Shown here: positions 26,259 to 35,334 of the stretch, piece by piece
Layout: each line of letters opens with the position of its first letter
How positions within the stretch are numbered: the stretch's first letter is position 1
Source of the DNA: Mycolicibacterium sp. lyk4-40-TYG-92
Lineage (GTDB): Bacteria > Actinomycetota > Actinomycetes > Mycobacteriales > Mycobacteriaceae
Direction: 5' to 3'
DNA length: 64,000 nt
NCBI RefSeq assembly: GCF_030209435.1
Contig: NZ_JARVRX010000001.1
Coordinates: forward strand, 434,001-498,000
Translations under genes and position numbers: made by a program
Notes under the pieces: model-generated
Databases searched by the model: none
Told to the model about the DNA's origin: nothing
The model's input: only the letters and a program-made list of their open reading frames with translations

Positions 26259-26983
26259 GCCGGCGACCCGCTCGGCAGCTCTGCCAGCACCGTCTCGCCA
26301 CCGATGGCGCGCTGTCCGATCTCGACGCCCATCACCGAGCCCTTGGGCAGGTAGGTGTCCAGGCGGGAGCCGAACCGGATCAGGCCGTACGTCTCGCCGA
26401 GGGCCAGCTGCGCACCCGGGTGGGTGTTGCACACGATGCGGCGGGCCAGCAGCCCGGCGAGTTGCACCGCGACGACGTCATGGCCGTCGGCGGTGCGCAG
26501 CCAGATGCTGTTGCGTTCGTTGTCCTCGCTGGCCTCGGCCTTGTCGGCGGACAGGAACTGGCCCGGCTTGTGCTTGACGGTGATCACCTCACCGGCGACC
26601 GGCGCGCGCTGCACATGCGCGTCGAACAAGGACAGGAAGATGCTGATCCGCGGCAGCGGCGTGTCCGACAGGTTCAGTTCGGCGGGCGGGACGGCCTCGT
26701 CGATCAGCGTCACCTGGCCGTCGGCCGGGGCGACGACGACGCCGGGCCGGCTCGGTGGCGTCCGCGGCGGATGCCGGAAGAACCCGGCACACGCGGCGGC
26801 CGCGGTGAGACCGGCCGCCCGCACCCAGCGCTTACGGTGGCCGATCGCGGCGACACCGAGGGCGCCGCCGACGAACGGCAGCCCGGCCGGATGGATCGGG
26901 GGAACGGTGGAACGGACCAGGTCGACGAAACGTGACAGTTCGGACTCTGGAGTGTCAGCTGGGGGGCGCGCAGGTCTGGCCAT
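26255..26983 (-). CDS. psd: Phosphatidylserine decarboxylase proenzyme
   Basis: Decarboxylates phosphatidylserine to phosphatidylethanolamine. It is a pyruvoyl enzyme made as a proenzyme of 242 residues. The self-cleavage site is visible as [10 protein letters not shown] (Gly-Ser near residue 206), and [26 protein letters not shown] and [10 protein letters not shown] are family motifs. The N-terminus carries a hydrophobic region. Length and layout match the short bacterial/archaeal-type Psd found in M. tuberculosis. It lies upstream of and overlaps pssA. Confidence 0.94.
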   Translation of the reverse strand: MARPARPPADTPESELSRFVDLVRSTVPPIHPAGLPFVGGALGVAAIGHRKRWVRAAGLTAAAACAGFFRHPPRTPPSRPGVVVAPADGQVTLIDEAVPPAELNLSDTPLPRISIFLSLFDAHVQRAPVAGEVITVKHKPGQFLSADKAEASEDNERNSIWLRTADGHDVVAVQLAGLLARRIVCNTHPGAQLALGETYGLIRFGSRLDTYLPKGSVMGVEIGQRAIGGETVLAELPSGSPA

Positions 26984-27012
26984 GGGGACTCGATTCTACG
27001 GTTTGCGGGGCT

Positions 27013-28200
27013 CTAACTGAGATCCCAGACGGGCACGGGCGATCCAGCCGCTAATTCGATCACGTCCTCGCCGATGTCCAGCAGGCAGTTTGCCGTCGCC
27101 AGCCAGCGCAGGTGGTGCGACGCCGGCGGGCCGTAGCTGCTCACCTGCGCATCGGTGCCGAGCACGCCGCGGCGGAACTGGCGTTTCCCGGCCGGAGAGG
27201 TCAGCTTCTCGGTGAGGGTCGCCGAGCGCCGCGGTCGCTGCGACGGCAGGCCCATCGCCGCCCGCAGTGGTGGCCGGATGAACACCTCGAACGACACCAG
27301 CGCCGAGACCGGGTTGCCCGGCAACGTGACGATAGGGGTGCCGTTGACGGTCCCGGCGCCCTGCGGCATACCGGGCTGCATGGCGACCTTCACGAACTCG
27401 ACGTCCCCGGAAAGGGCGTCCTTGACCACCTCGTAGGCGCCGGCACTGACGCCGCCCGTGGTGACGATCAGGTCGACGTCGCGGGCATGACCTGCCAGGG
27501 TCTCCCGGAACAGCGCGACGTCATCGGACGTCGCCGGTGCGGTCGTGACGTCGGCGCCGGCATCCCGCAGCGCGGCGGCCAGCATCACGGCATTGGACTC
27601 ATAGATCTGGCCGGGCTGCAGCGGGGTGCCCGGCGTGACCAGCTCCGTCCCGGTGGACAGGACCAGAACCCGTTGCCGCGGAATCACTTTCAGCTCGGCC
27701 AGACCCAGCGCGGCGGCCAGGCCCAGTGCCGCGGGGGACAGCACCTCGCCGGCGGGCAGTACCGTCATCCCCGCGGTGACGTCCTCGCCGGCGCGCCGGA
27801 TGCTCCGGCCTTCGGGGACCGCCGAGTAGATCGACACGACGTCGGTCGCCCCGTCCGTGGCCTCGACCTGGACCACCGCGGTGGCCCCGGCCGGCAGCAT
27901 GGCGCCGGTCATGATCCGGTGCGCGGTGCCGGGCGCCAACGTCAGCAGGTCGGTGCGGCCGGCTGGAATGTCTTCTGCGACAGGCAGTTTCACGGGTTTC
28001 TCGGCAGAGGCGGTGGCCACGTCGGTGGCCAGGACGGCGTAACCGTCCATCGCCGAGTTGTCGAAGCCGGGCAGCGACAGCGGAGCCACCACGTCCTCGG
28101 CAAGGGCCAGCCCCAGGGCGTCGGCCAGCGGCACGGCGACGGCCGGCCGGGCGCTGATCAACCCGGCGACGACCTGCTGATGTTCCTCGACGGTCCGCAT
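27013..28200 (-). CDS. moeA: Molybdopterin molybdotransferase MoeA
   Basis: Inserts molybdate into adenylated molybdopterin in the cytoplasm. The 395-residue protein has the MoeA signature at LPGFDNSAMDGYAV, a ligand region GEDVTAGMTVLPAGEVLSP, the MoaB/Mog-type fold with LSTGTELVTPG, TTGGVSAGAYEVV and the substrate-binding LPGNPVSALVSFEVF. The start ATG at 28200 (MRTVEEHQQ) fits the family; upstream in-frame sequence lies inside the SDR gene. It corresponds to moeA2 (Rv0438c) in M. tuberculosis by position. Confidence 0.94.
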   Translation of the reverse strand: MRTVEEHQQVVAGLISARPAVAVPLADALGLALAEDVVAPLSLPGFDNSAMDGYAVLATDVATASAEKPVKLPVAEDIPAGRTDLLTLAPGTAHRIMTGAMLPAGATAVVQVEATDGATDVVSIYSAVPEGRSIRRAGEDVTAGMTVLPAGEVLSPAALGLAAALGLAELKVIPRQRVLVLSTGTELVTPGTPLQPGQIYESNAVMLAAALRDAGADVTTAPATSDDVALFRETLAGHARDVDLIVTTGGVSAGAYEVVKDALSGDVEFVKVAMQPGMPQGAGTVNGTPIVTLPGNPVSALVSFEVFIRPPLRAAMGLPSQRPRRSATLTEKLTSPAGKRQFRRGVLGTDAQVSSYGPPASHHLRWLATANCLLDIGEDVIELAAGSPVPVWDLS

Positions 28201-28204
28201 GGCG

Positions 28205-29125
28205 CTAGATCGGGAAGGTGACGCCGGTGAGCTCTTCGGAGACCGTCCACAGCCGGCGCTGGATGCCGGCGTCGTGCGACTGGGCACTCGACTGCACCAG
28301 CACCGGGTGGCCGACCAGCTGCCGGATACCCGACGGGCCGTAGTACTCGCCGCCCCGCGCGACCGGGTCGACGGCGGCCCGCAGCGTGGCGAGCGCGCCG
28401 ACCTCGGGGCTGTTGGCGACCAGCCCGCTGAGTGCGTTGAAGCCGGGCAGGTCAGAGCCGGGGATGTGGCGCATCAGCTCGGTGTTGGAGATGCCCGGAT
28501 GGGCCGCGACCGAGATGGTTGCGGCGTTGGTGGCCACGAGGCGGCGTTGCAGCTCATAGGCGAACATCAGGTTGGCCAGCTTCGACTGGCCGTAGGCGGC
28601 GACGCGGTTGTAGCGGCGCTTCTCCCACTGCAGATCGGTGAAGTCGATCTTCCCGAGGATGCGGTGCGCAATGCTGCCGAGCGTCACCACCCGCGAGCCC
28701 GGCACCGGCAGCAGGTTCTCGACGAGCAGGCCGGTGAGCGCGAAGGCACCGAGATGGTTGGTGCCGAACTGCAATTCGAAACCGTCGGCGGTGGTCTGCT
28801 TGGGCGGGTACATCACGCCGGCGTTGTTGATCAGCAGGTCGATCCGCGGATAGGCCGCCCGCAGGTCGTCGGCCGCCGCCCGGACCGAGGTCAGTGAACC
28901 CAGGTCCAGCTTCTGGACGACGACGTCGGCGTTCGGGGTGCTCGCCCGGAGCCGGGCGGCCGCGTCGTCGCCTTTGGCGGTGTCGCGCACCGCCATCACC
29001 ACGCGAGCGCCCTTGCCCGCCAACACCCGCGCCGTCTCGTATCCGAGCCCGGTGTTGGAGCCGGTGACGATCGCCACCCGCCCGGTCTGGTCCGGCACAT
29101 CATTGGCGGTCCATTTGGTGGTCAT
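28205..29125 (-). CDS. Short-chain dehydrogenase/reductase (Rv0439c type)
   Basis: A 306-residue SDR of the retinol-dehydrogenase-like type. NAD(P) site [17 protein letters not shown], and the active-site Tyr-Lys in YGQSK; the C-terminus ends in LTGVTFPI. Length and motifs fit a long SDR acting on a hydrophobic alcohol or ketone. It is about 60% similar along its length to the SDR at 44456-45361 (eye comparison, not computed). In M. tuberculosis the orthologue is the neighbour of groEL2, which here lies 18 kb downstream. Confidence 0.92.
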   Translation of the reverse strand: MTTKWTANDVPDQTGRVAIVTGSNTGLGYETARVLAGKGARVVMAVRDTAKGDDAAARLRASTPNADVVVQKLDLGSLTSVRAAADDLRAAYPRIDLLINNAGVMYPPKQTTADGFELQFGTNHLGAFALTGLLVENLLPVPGSRVVTLGSIAHRILGKIDFTDLQWEKRRYNRVAAYGQSKLANLMFAYELQRRLVATNAATISVAAHPGISNTELMRHIPGSDLPGFNALSGLVANSPEVGALATLRAAVDPVARGGEYYGPSGIRQLVGHPVLVQSSAQSHDAGIQRRLWTVSEELTGVTFPI

Positions 29126-29192
29126 GGCCGAAGACACTACCGAGCGGACCGCCTGAGTTGCGCGGGAGCGGCGGGCGTTTACTGTCGGCACC

Positions 29193-30008
29193 ATGGCAAT
29201 CGGCGGGGTGCTCTTCGACATCGATGGTGTCCTGGTGACCTCGTGGCGTCCGATCGACGGTGCGGCCGAGACCTTGCGGGCGCTGGAGGAGCGTCAGATC
29301 GCCCGCTCGTTCCTGACCAACACCACCACCCGGACCCGGGTGCAGATCGCCGAATTGCTTTGTGCGGCAGGCATCGAGGTCGCCGCCGACGAGGTCGTCA
29401 CCGCAGCGGTGCTGACCGCCGACTACGTGCGGGAGCGCTACCCCGGCGCCCGATGTTTCCTGGTCAACAGCGGCCAGATCGGCGCGGACATGCCGGGTGT
29501 CGAGCTGGTTTACGCCTCCGACTTCGCCGGCCCGCAGCAGCCCGACACGCCGGACGTGGTGCTCCTCGGCGGCGCGGGGCCCGAATACACGCACCTGACC
29601 CTCAGTTGGGTCTACGACTGGATGGCCCGCGGCGTCCCCGTCGTCGCCATGCACCGCAGCAACGCCTGGAACACCGCTGACGGGCTGCGGGTGGACACCG
29701 GGCTCTATCTGGCCGGCCTGGAACAGACCACCGGCTATCAGGGCACCGCCGTCGGCAAGCCCGCGCCGGCCGGGTTCCTGGCCGCGGCCGCGCGGCTCGG
29801 CGTCGAGCCGGAAGAGATGTACATGGTCGGCGACGACCTCAACAACGACGTACTCGCGGCCCAGGTCGTCGGGATGACCGGCGTGCTGGTGCGCACCGGC
29901 AAATTCCGCCAGGACACGCTGAACCGTTGGGCCGCAGACGAATTCGCGATGCAGCCGAACTACGTCGTGGACTCCGTCGCGGATCTGCCGGAGCTGCTGG
30001 GGCTCTGA
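29193..30008 (+). CDS. HAD superfamily hydrolase (subfamily IIA, HDHD2-like)
   Basis: A 271-residue phosphatase. HAD motif I is FDIDGVLV (residues 8-15; nucleophile Asp and general acid Asp), motif II Thr in [11 protein letters not shown], the capping domain follows, and motif III/IV are GKPAPAGF (Lys) and [14 protein letters not shown]. The layout is the IIA type (cap between motifs II and III), as in phosphoglycolate phosphatase, NagD and HDHD2. The substrate cannot be predicted. It is divergent from the SDR gene, and the helicase gene lies 4 bp downstream in convergent orientation. Confidence 0.9.
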   Translation: MAIGGVLFDIDGVLVTSWRPIDGAAETLRALEERQIARSFLTNTTTRTRVQIAELLCAAGIEVAADEVVTAAVLTADYVRERYPGARCFLVNSGQIGADMPGVELVYASDFAGPQQPDTPDVVLLGGAGPEYTHLTLSWVYDWMARGVPVVAMHRSNAWNTADGLRVDTGLYLAGLEQTTGYQGTAVGKPAPAGFLAAAARLGVEPEEMYMVGDDLNNDVLAAQVVGMTGVLVRTGKFRQDTLNRWAADEFAMQPNYVVDSVADLPELLGL

Positions 30009-30011
30009 CCC

Positions 30012-31730
30012 TCAGGCCGTCAGCTCCCGCTGCATGTTGCGGATCGCGGCGATGCGGTCCTGCAGCTGCTCGCGGGTCGCGGCGGCCACCGGCGGGCCGG
30101 GGTGCCGGCGCCGCAGCTCGTTGTGAATCCAGCCGTGCGGCCGTCCGGTGCGGTGGTGGAAAGCGGCCACCAGCAGGTTGAGCTCCTTGCGTAGCTCGCG
30201 CAGCTGACCGTGCGTCGTCATCGGTGGCGGCGGCGCGCCGGTGGCCGCAGCTTTGGCGCTGCGCTTCTGCAGCTGCTCGTCCTGGCGCTTGCTCAGCAGA
30301 TCGCGCATCTGATTGGGGTCGAGTAGACCCGGGATACCCAGGTAGTCGGCTTCCTCGTCACTGCCGGCCTCGGTCGCGGTCCCGAACGACGAGCCGTCGA
30401 AGATCACCTGATCCAGCTCGGCGTCCGACCCGAGCATCTCGAAGCCGTTCTCCAGCTCCGACTTCTCGTCTTCCTTCTTCTGCGCCTGCTCGAGCAGTTC
30501 GTCGTCGAGCCCGTCGGACACGCGGTGTGGCTTGCCGAGCACGTGGTTGCGCTCGCGCTCCAGCTCGCTGGCCAGCTCCAGCAGGTTCGGCACCGACGGC
30601 AGGAAGATGCTGGCCGTCTCGCCCTTACGCCGCAGGCGCACGAACCGGCCGATGGCCTGCGCGAAGAACAGCGGGGTCGACGCACTCGTGGCGTACACGC
30701 CGACCGCGAGCCGCGGCACGTCGACGCCCTCGGACACCATGCGGACCGCGACGAGCCAGCGGCTGGTGCCCTCGGAGAACTGTGAGATGCGCGCCGACGC
30801 CGTCGGGTCATCCGACAGGATGACCGTCGCCTCCTCGCCCGTGATGGTGTGCAGCAGCTTGGCGTAGGCGCGGGCTGTGGTCTGGTCGGTGGCGATGATC
30901 ATGCCGCCGGCGTCGGGGATGCTCTGCCGCAGCTGCCCCAGCCGCTTGTTGGCGGCCGCGATCACCGCGGGCATCCATTCACCCTCGGGGTTGAGCGCGG
31001 TACGCCAGGCCCGGGCGGTCTGCTCGGCGGTCAGTGGCTCGCCGAGGCGGGCCGCGTGCTCCTCGCCGGCGCTGTCGCGCCAGCGGGCCTCACCCGAGTA
31101 CGCCATGAACACCACCGGACGCACCACACCGTCGGCGAGCGCGTCGGAGTAGCCGTAGGTGTGGTCGGCCACCGACTGCTGGTGGCCGCTGCCGTCGGGC
31201 TCGTACTGCACGAACGGGATGGGGCTGTCGTCCGACCGGAACGGGGTCCCGGTCAGACACAGGCGCCGCGTCGCGTCGTCGTAGGCCTCACGGATGGCCT
31301 CGCCCCAGCTCTTCGCGTCGCCGCCGTGGTGGACCTCGTCGAAGATCACCAGCGTCCTGTGGTTCTCGGTGCGCACCCGGTGCCTGGTCGGGTGGCTGGC
31401 GACCTGGGCATAGGTGACGACGATGCCGTGGTAATCCGCGGAAGTGTGCCCGGTGGAGTTGCTGAACTTGGGGTCGAGCGCCATGCCGACGCGCGCCGCG
31501 GCTTCCGCCCACTGGGTCTTGAGGTGCTCGGTCGGGACGACGACCACGACCTGGTCGACGGTGCGCTCCGTCAGCAACTCGCCGGCGATCCGCAGGGCGA
31601 AGGTTGTTTTGCCTGCGCCCGGGGTTGCGACAGCAAGAAAATCACGTGGCTTGGCGGTCAGATACCGCACCAAAGCCCGACGTTGCCAGCCCCGCAAAGC
31701 CTGGGTGCTGGGCGCTGCATAAGCCCGCAC
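30012..31730 (-). CDS. DEAD/DEAH-box (superfamily 2) helicase
   Basis: A 572-residue helicase core. Walker A is ATPGAGKTTFALR (about 34-46), motif II is DEVHHGG, motif III is LTGTPFR, and motif VI is QAIGRFVRLRRKGE. The C-terminal 110 residues (about 460-572) are an acidic and Lys-rich extension with no recognised domain. It resembles type III restriction/DEAD-type helicases of actinobacteria; no methyltransferase or nuclease partner is adjacent, so a DNA-repair or RNA role is equally possible. GTG 31730 is chosen as start. Confidence 0.88.
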   Translation of the reverse strand: MRAYAAPSTQALRGWQRRALVRYLTAKPRDFLAVATPGAGKTTFALRIAGELLTERTVDQVVVVVPTEHLKTQWAEAAARVGMALDPKFSNSTGHTSADYHGIVVTYAQVASHPTRHRVRTENHRTLVIFDEVHHGGDAKSWGEAIREAYDDATRRLCLTGTPFRSDDSPIPFVQYEPDGSGHQQSVADHTYGYSDALADGVVRPVVFMAYSGEARWRDSAGEEHAARLGEPLTAEQTARAWRTALNPEGEWMPAVIAAANKRLGQLRQSIPDAGGMIIATDQTTARAYAKLLHTITGEEATVILSDDPTASARISQFSEGTSRWLVAVRMVSEGVDVPRLAVGVYATSASTPLFFAQAIGRFVRLRRKGETASIFLPSVPNLLELASELERERNHVLGKPHRVSDGLDDELLEQAQKKEDEKSELENGFEMLGSDAELDQVIFDGSSFGTATEAGSDEEADYLGIPGLLDPNQMRDLLSKRQDEQLQKRSAKAAATGAPPPPMTTHGQLRELRKELNLLVAAFHHRTGRPHGWIHNELRRRHPGPPVAAATREQLQDRIAAIRNMQRELTA

Positions 31731-31760
31731 CCGAAGACTCCTCCTTGGTCGAAGGGCAGT

Positions 31761-32402
31761 CTAGGGCAACGGGTTTGGCGGATGCACATTTGCCCGGCGT
31801 GTCCTGGTGCTCGGCCCGGCGGTGTCGGCGGCCGTCGCGGTGATCAGGCGCGTCACCGCGTCGCAGACGATGGCCTTGCGCTGGGCATGGTCGTCGATGC
31901 CGACCACGGCCAGCAGGGTGGGGCTGAGGTTGTGCCACATCGACGCGATGGTGAGCACCAGGGTGAAGAGCACCGGCGCGGGAAGCTCGCCGGTGAGCCT
32001 GCCGTCGGCCTGGGCGGCGGCGATGGAGGCGATCTGCTCGTGCATGGTCTCGCCGGGAAAGCCCGCGGCGGAATCGTCGGCGCGCTCGAGCCGGTGCCAG
32101 GCGATCAGCCGGCCGACTTCGGGCTGGCTCGCGTAAACGTCGATCAGGTGGGCGGCGTAGCCCGGCAGGTCGTCGGCGACCACGGGACTGTCGGCGAAGA
32201 ACCGCTGCGTCATCGCGGCCCACACGGCGTCGAACAGCTGATCTTTGCTGCCGAAGTAATGGTAAATCTGCGCCTTGTTGGCGCCCGCGTTGGCGGCGAT
32301 GCGGTCAACCCGGGCTCCGGCGATGCCGTACTGGGCGAATTCGGTGGTCGCCGCGCAGAGCAGCCGCGCCCGAGTGGCGTCGGAATCCCGCGGGTGGCCC
32401 AT
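31761..32402 (-). CDS. TetR family transcriptional regulator
   Basis: A 213-residue regulator. The helix-turn-helix is in DSDATRARLLCAATTEFAQY and IAANAGANKAQIYHYFGSKDQLF. The C-terminal domain (ADSPVVADDLPGYAAHLID onward) is all helical with no recognised ligand type. It lies 93 bp (to the first ATG) or 114 bp (to the Shine-Dalgarno-supported GTG) from the divergent LuxR-type gene, with a perfect 12-bp palindrome between them, so it may regulate itself and that gene. Confidence 0.9.
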   Translation of the reverse strand: MGHPRDSDATRARLLCAATTEFAQYGIAGARVDRIAANAGANKAQIYHYFGSKDQLFDAVWAAMTQRFFADSPVVADDLPGYAAHLIDVYASQPEVGRLIAWHRLERADDSAAGFPGETMHEQIASIAAAQADGRLTGELPAPVLFTLVLTIASMWHNLSPTLLAVVGIDDHAQRKAIVCDAVTRLITATAADTAGPSTRTRRANVHPPNPLP

Positions 32403-32440
32403 TTCGGAGATTTTAGCTGGTAGGCAGGCGTTTGCTAACT

Positions 32441-32452
32441 AACTAATTAGTT
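32441..32452. promoter_or_regulatory. Putative TetR operator (12-bp palindrome)
   Basis: The perfect palindrome AACTAATTAGTT, AT-rich in a GC-rich genome, sits 39 bp from the TetR start at 32402 and 64 bp from the LuxR-type start at 32516. A run of TAACTAACT precedes it. Location and form fit an operator for the adjacent TetR. Confidence 0.55.
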
Positions 32453-32515
32453 GACAGCCGAGTGAGGCCTGCCTAACGTTCGGCATCGGGTGGGATGTGG
32501 ATCACAGGAGGTGGT

Positions 32516-35269
32516 GTGGTCGCTGAGCCCTGTCAGCCGCAGTCGGCCACGCCGCCGCCGGAGCTCGTCGGCCGCGGCGAACAACTTTCGAGGTTGATGG
32601 CTGCGATCGGCGATACCCCGCGCGGCCACACAGTGGTGGTGTCCGGCGCTGCCGGGTCCGGCAAGACCGCACTGCTCGACATGGCCCGCCGCCATGCCTG
32701 CGATATCGGTTTTCGGGTGGTGCCGATCGCCGGAACGCCGGGCGAGTCCGATACCCCGTTCGCCGGCGTTCACCAGCTGATCCACGCGCTCGGATATTGG
32801 GATGACGAAGCCGAGCAGTACCACCGCATCATCGACGCGGCGCTGCGCTCGCCGACAGGTGAGCAGCTCGACGTCGTCCGCGTCGCGATGGCGCTGCTCG
32901 GGCTGCTGGACGCCGTTGAGCGACAGCAGTCGGTCCTGGTCTGCATCGATGACGCGCAGTGGCTCGACGCGCCGTCGCGCAACGCGATGATGTTCGCCGC
33001 CCGGCGCAGCGCGGGGCGGTCGTTGACCGTCGTGCTGGCGATCCCGGCCACCGCCGGAAAGGTATTCGGTGGCGACGGCCGCGCCGTCGAGATCGAACTG
33101 TCCCCGCTGGAGCGGGCCGATGCCGCCCTGCTGCTCGACCGGCAGTCAGCGGTGCCGCGCGGTCTGCGCCGGGAGCAGGTTCTGACGGCGGCCGCGGGTA
33201 ACCCGGCGGCCGTCATCGCCTTCGCCGAGACAGCGGCGGCCGATGGGCTCACAGTGGGTCCGGTCGCCGAACCGTTGGCGCTGCCCGCCGCCAGCCTCGG
33301 TATCTACAGCCGGCGGCTCGCTCTGCTGCCGGGGGCGACCCGGGCCGCGTTGCTCGTTCTCGCCGCGGCCTCCGACCAGGACCTGCGGCATCTGCTGCCC
33401 GCGGTGCTGGCCGATCCACAGACGCTCGCGCCGGCCGAGGTCGCCGGGATCGTCCGGGTCGAGCCGAGCGGCGTGTGGTTCCTGGATCCCCTGCTGCGAT
33501 CCGCGGCGTATCACCGGGCACCGGCGGCGGCCCGCTCGGCGGCGCATCTGCGCCTGGCCGATGCACTGGCAGCGCTACCGCACCGGCAGGTGTGGCATCG
33601 CGCGCAAGCGGCGCTCAAACCCGACGATGCGCTGGCCGCGCAGCTGGCCGACACCTGCGACGAGGTGCTGCGCCGGGACGGCTATCTGGCCGCCGCGGTA
33701 ACCATGCAACGCGCGGCGAAGCTGACCACCGATGTCGGCGAGCATGCCCGGCATCTGGTGCGCGCGGCGCCCCTGGCGCGCAACGCCGGCGACCCGCACT
33801 GGGCCGCGGCGCTGAGCCGGTGTGCGCTCGACGGCGTAGCCGACCTCATCTCTCGGCTGCGCGCCCACACCGAGTTGGGGTCGGCGCGCTGCTGGGATGC
33901 GGACAGTCAGCCGGTTCTGGACATGCTTCTCGAATCGGCCGGCCTGGCGGTCGACATCGTCCCCGCAGTCGCGTGGGAATCGCTTCGGGTCGCCGCGACG
34001 GTCACGTTCATCGCGGATGACGCCGCGGGGCGATGCGGCGTCATCCGCCTGCTGAGACAGTTGGAGGACGCCGCGGCGCCGGCGGACGTGTCCGCGCTCG
34101 CCGACCAGCTCTGGATCCGTACCGCCACCGATCCGCACCTGGCTCATCTGAAGTTGCCCGAGATCATCGGGCTGGCCGGCCGGGTCGGTGACGCCATCGG
34201 GCTCACCGCGGTCGGGGCGTCGGCCTGGCTCGCCGGGAAGCCCGACCTGGCAGTGCGCTGCCTGCGCGGTGCGCACACCGGAGCGCTGGCGCCGCGCTTC
34301 GGCGGTCTGGCGTCGACCGCCCTGTGCTGGGCCTTCGTCGAGTCGGGCCGCTGGGACGAGGCCGTCGACGCGGCGACCACCATGAGTTGTTCGGCGGCCG
34401 TCGCCGACGTCCCGGTCGTCGCACGGATCGCGGATCTGGTGATCGCGACGGTGGCGGCCCGACGCGGTCAGATCGCCACCAGCCGTGCGCGCCTCAAGTC
34501 GGCCGTCGAGTTGGCCGACTTTCGGGACCGGCCCGCGCTGGCGGCGTGGATACACAACGTCGCGGGTTCGATCGCGCTGGCCGAGAACCAGGACACCACC
34601 GCCTACGCCGAACTGGCCGAGTTGTTCGACGAGTCCGGACTGCCGCTGCACGCGTATGCGTCGTATCTGGCCCTGCCGGACTACGCCGACGCCGCGGTGC
34701 TGACGGGCCGAACGCAACAGGCGCGCGAACAACTGACCCGGATCGTGAGTCACCTGCCCAGAGCCGTGTCACCGCGGTTGACGCAGCTGGTCGCCCACGC
34801 GGACGCTGTACTCAATCCGGACACCGCAGGGGCGCGCTATGTCGAGGCGCTCGCCGATCCGGCCGGCAACCGCTGGCCGTTCGAGCGGGCGCGGCTGCGC
34901 ATCAGTTATGCCGGGTGGCTGCGCCGGCACCGGCGGCGCCGGGACTGCCAGCATCAGTTGGCGGCGGCGCTGACCGTCATGCAGGACCTCGGGGCGGGCC
35001 CGTGGGTCGACCTGTGCAACCGTGAACTGCGGGCGGCCGGAGTGCGTCCGCCTTCGTCATCGGTGCAGCCCGGCACGTTGAGCTCGCAGGAACACAACGT
35101 GGTCTACCTCGTGAGCGAGGGCTACACCAATCCGCAGATCGCGACCATCCTGAACCTGTCGGTGCGGACCGTGTCCAACCACCTGTATCGCTCGTTTCCC
35201 AAGCTCGGCGTCACCAGCCGTCATCAGATTCATGACGTGGCGCGCCCGGCGACCTGGGCGGGCGAGTGA
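32516..35269 (+). CDS. Large ATP-binding LuxR-family regulator (LAL/MalT-like)
   Basis: A regulator of about 917 residues. The N-terminal ATPase (STAND-type) has Walker A SGAAGSGKTALL and Walker B LVCIDDAQWLD; the middle is a long alpha-helical repeat sensor region; the C-terminal ~65 residues form a LuxR helix-turn-helix (LSSQEHNVVYLVSEGYTN, then IATILNLSVRTVSNHLYRSF). Such proteins bind ATP and an inducer, then activate transcription. The start GTG 32516 has AGGAGG 4 bases upstream; an in-frame ATG at 32495 has a weaker site. The convergent end is sealed by a hairpin at 35289-35323. Confidence 0.9.
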   Translation: MVAEPCQPQSATPPPELVGRGEQLSRLMAAIGDTPRGHTVVVSGAAGSGKTALLDMARRHACDIGFRVVPIAGTPGESDTPFAGVHQLIHALGYWDDEAEQYHRIIDAALRSPTGEQLDVVRVAMALLGLLDAVERQQSVLVCIDDAQWLDAPSRNAMMFAARRSAGRSLTVVLAIPATAGKVFGGDGRAVEIELSPLERADAALLLDRQSAVPRGLRREQVLTAAAGNPAAVIAFAETAAADGLTVGPVAEPLALPAASLGIYSRRLALLPGATRAALLVLAAASDQDLRHLLPAVLADPQTLAPAEVAGIVRVEPSGVWFLDPLLRSAAYHRAPAAARSAAHLRLADALAALPHRQVWHRAQAALKPDDALAAQLADTCDEVLRRDGYLAAAVTMQRAAKLTTDVGEHARHLVRAAPLARNAGDPHWAAALSRCALDGVADLISRLRAHTELGSARCWDADSQPVLDMLLESAGLAVDIVPAVAWESLRVAATVTFIADDAAGRCGVIRLLRQLEDAAAPADVSALADQLWIRTATDPHLAHLKLPEIIGLAGRVGDAIGLTAVGASAWLAGKPDLAVRCLRGAHTGALAPRFGGLASTALCWAFVESGRWDEAVDAATTMSCSAAVADVPVVARIADLVIATVAARRGQIATSRARLKSAVELADFRDRPALAAWIHNVAGSIALAENQDTTAYAELAELFDESGLPLHAYASYLALPDYADAAVLTGRTQQAREQLTRIVSHLPRAVSPRLTQLVAHADAVLNPDTAGARYVEALADPAGNRWPFERARLRISYAGWLRRHRRRRDCQHQLAAALTVMQDLGAGPWVDLCNRELRAAGVRPPSSSVQPGTLSSQEHNVVYLVSEGYTNPQIATILNLSVRTVSNHLYRSFPKLGVTSRHQIHDVARPATWAGE

Positions 35270-35288
35270 GCGCCCCAGATAGATAGAA

Positions 35289-35323
35289 AGTCGGCGGCGA
35301 CGGAAAATCCGCCGCCGCCGACT
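35289..35323. terminator. Bidirectional hairpin terminator between convergent genes
   Basis: Arms AGTCGGCGGCG and CGCCGCCGACT with a loop containing GGAAAATCC. It lies between the LuxR-type stop (35269) and the secreted protein stop (35335) and can serve both strands. There is no U-tract, so it may not be fully intrinsic. Confidence 0.6.
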
Positions 35324-35334
35324 GGTCTCACGCG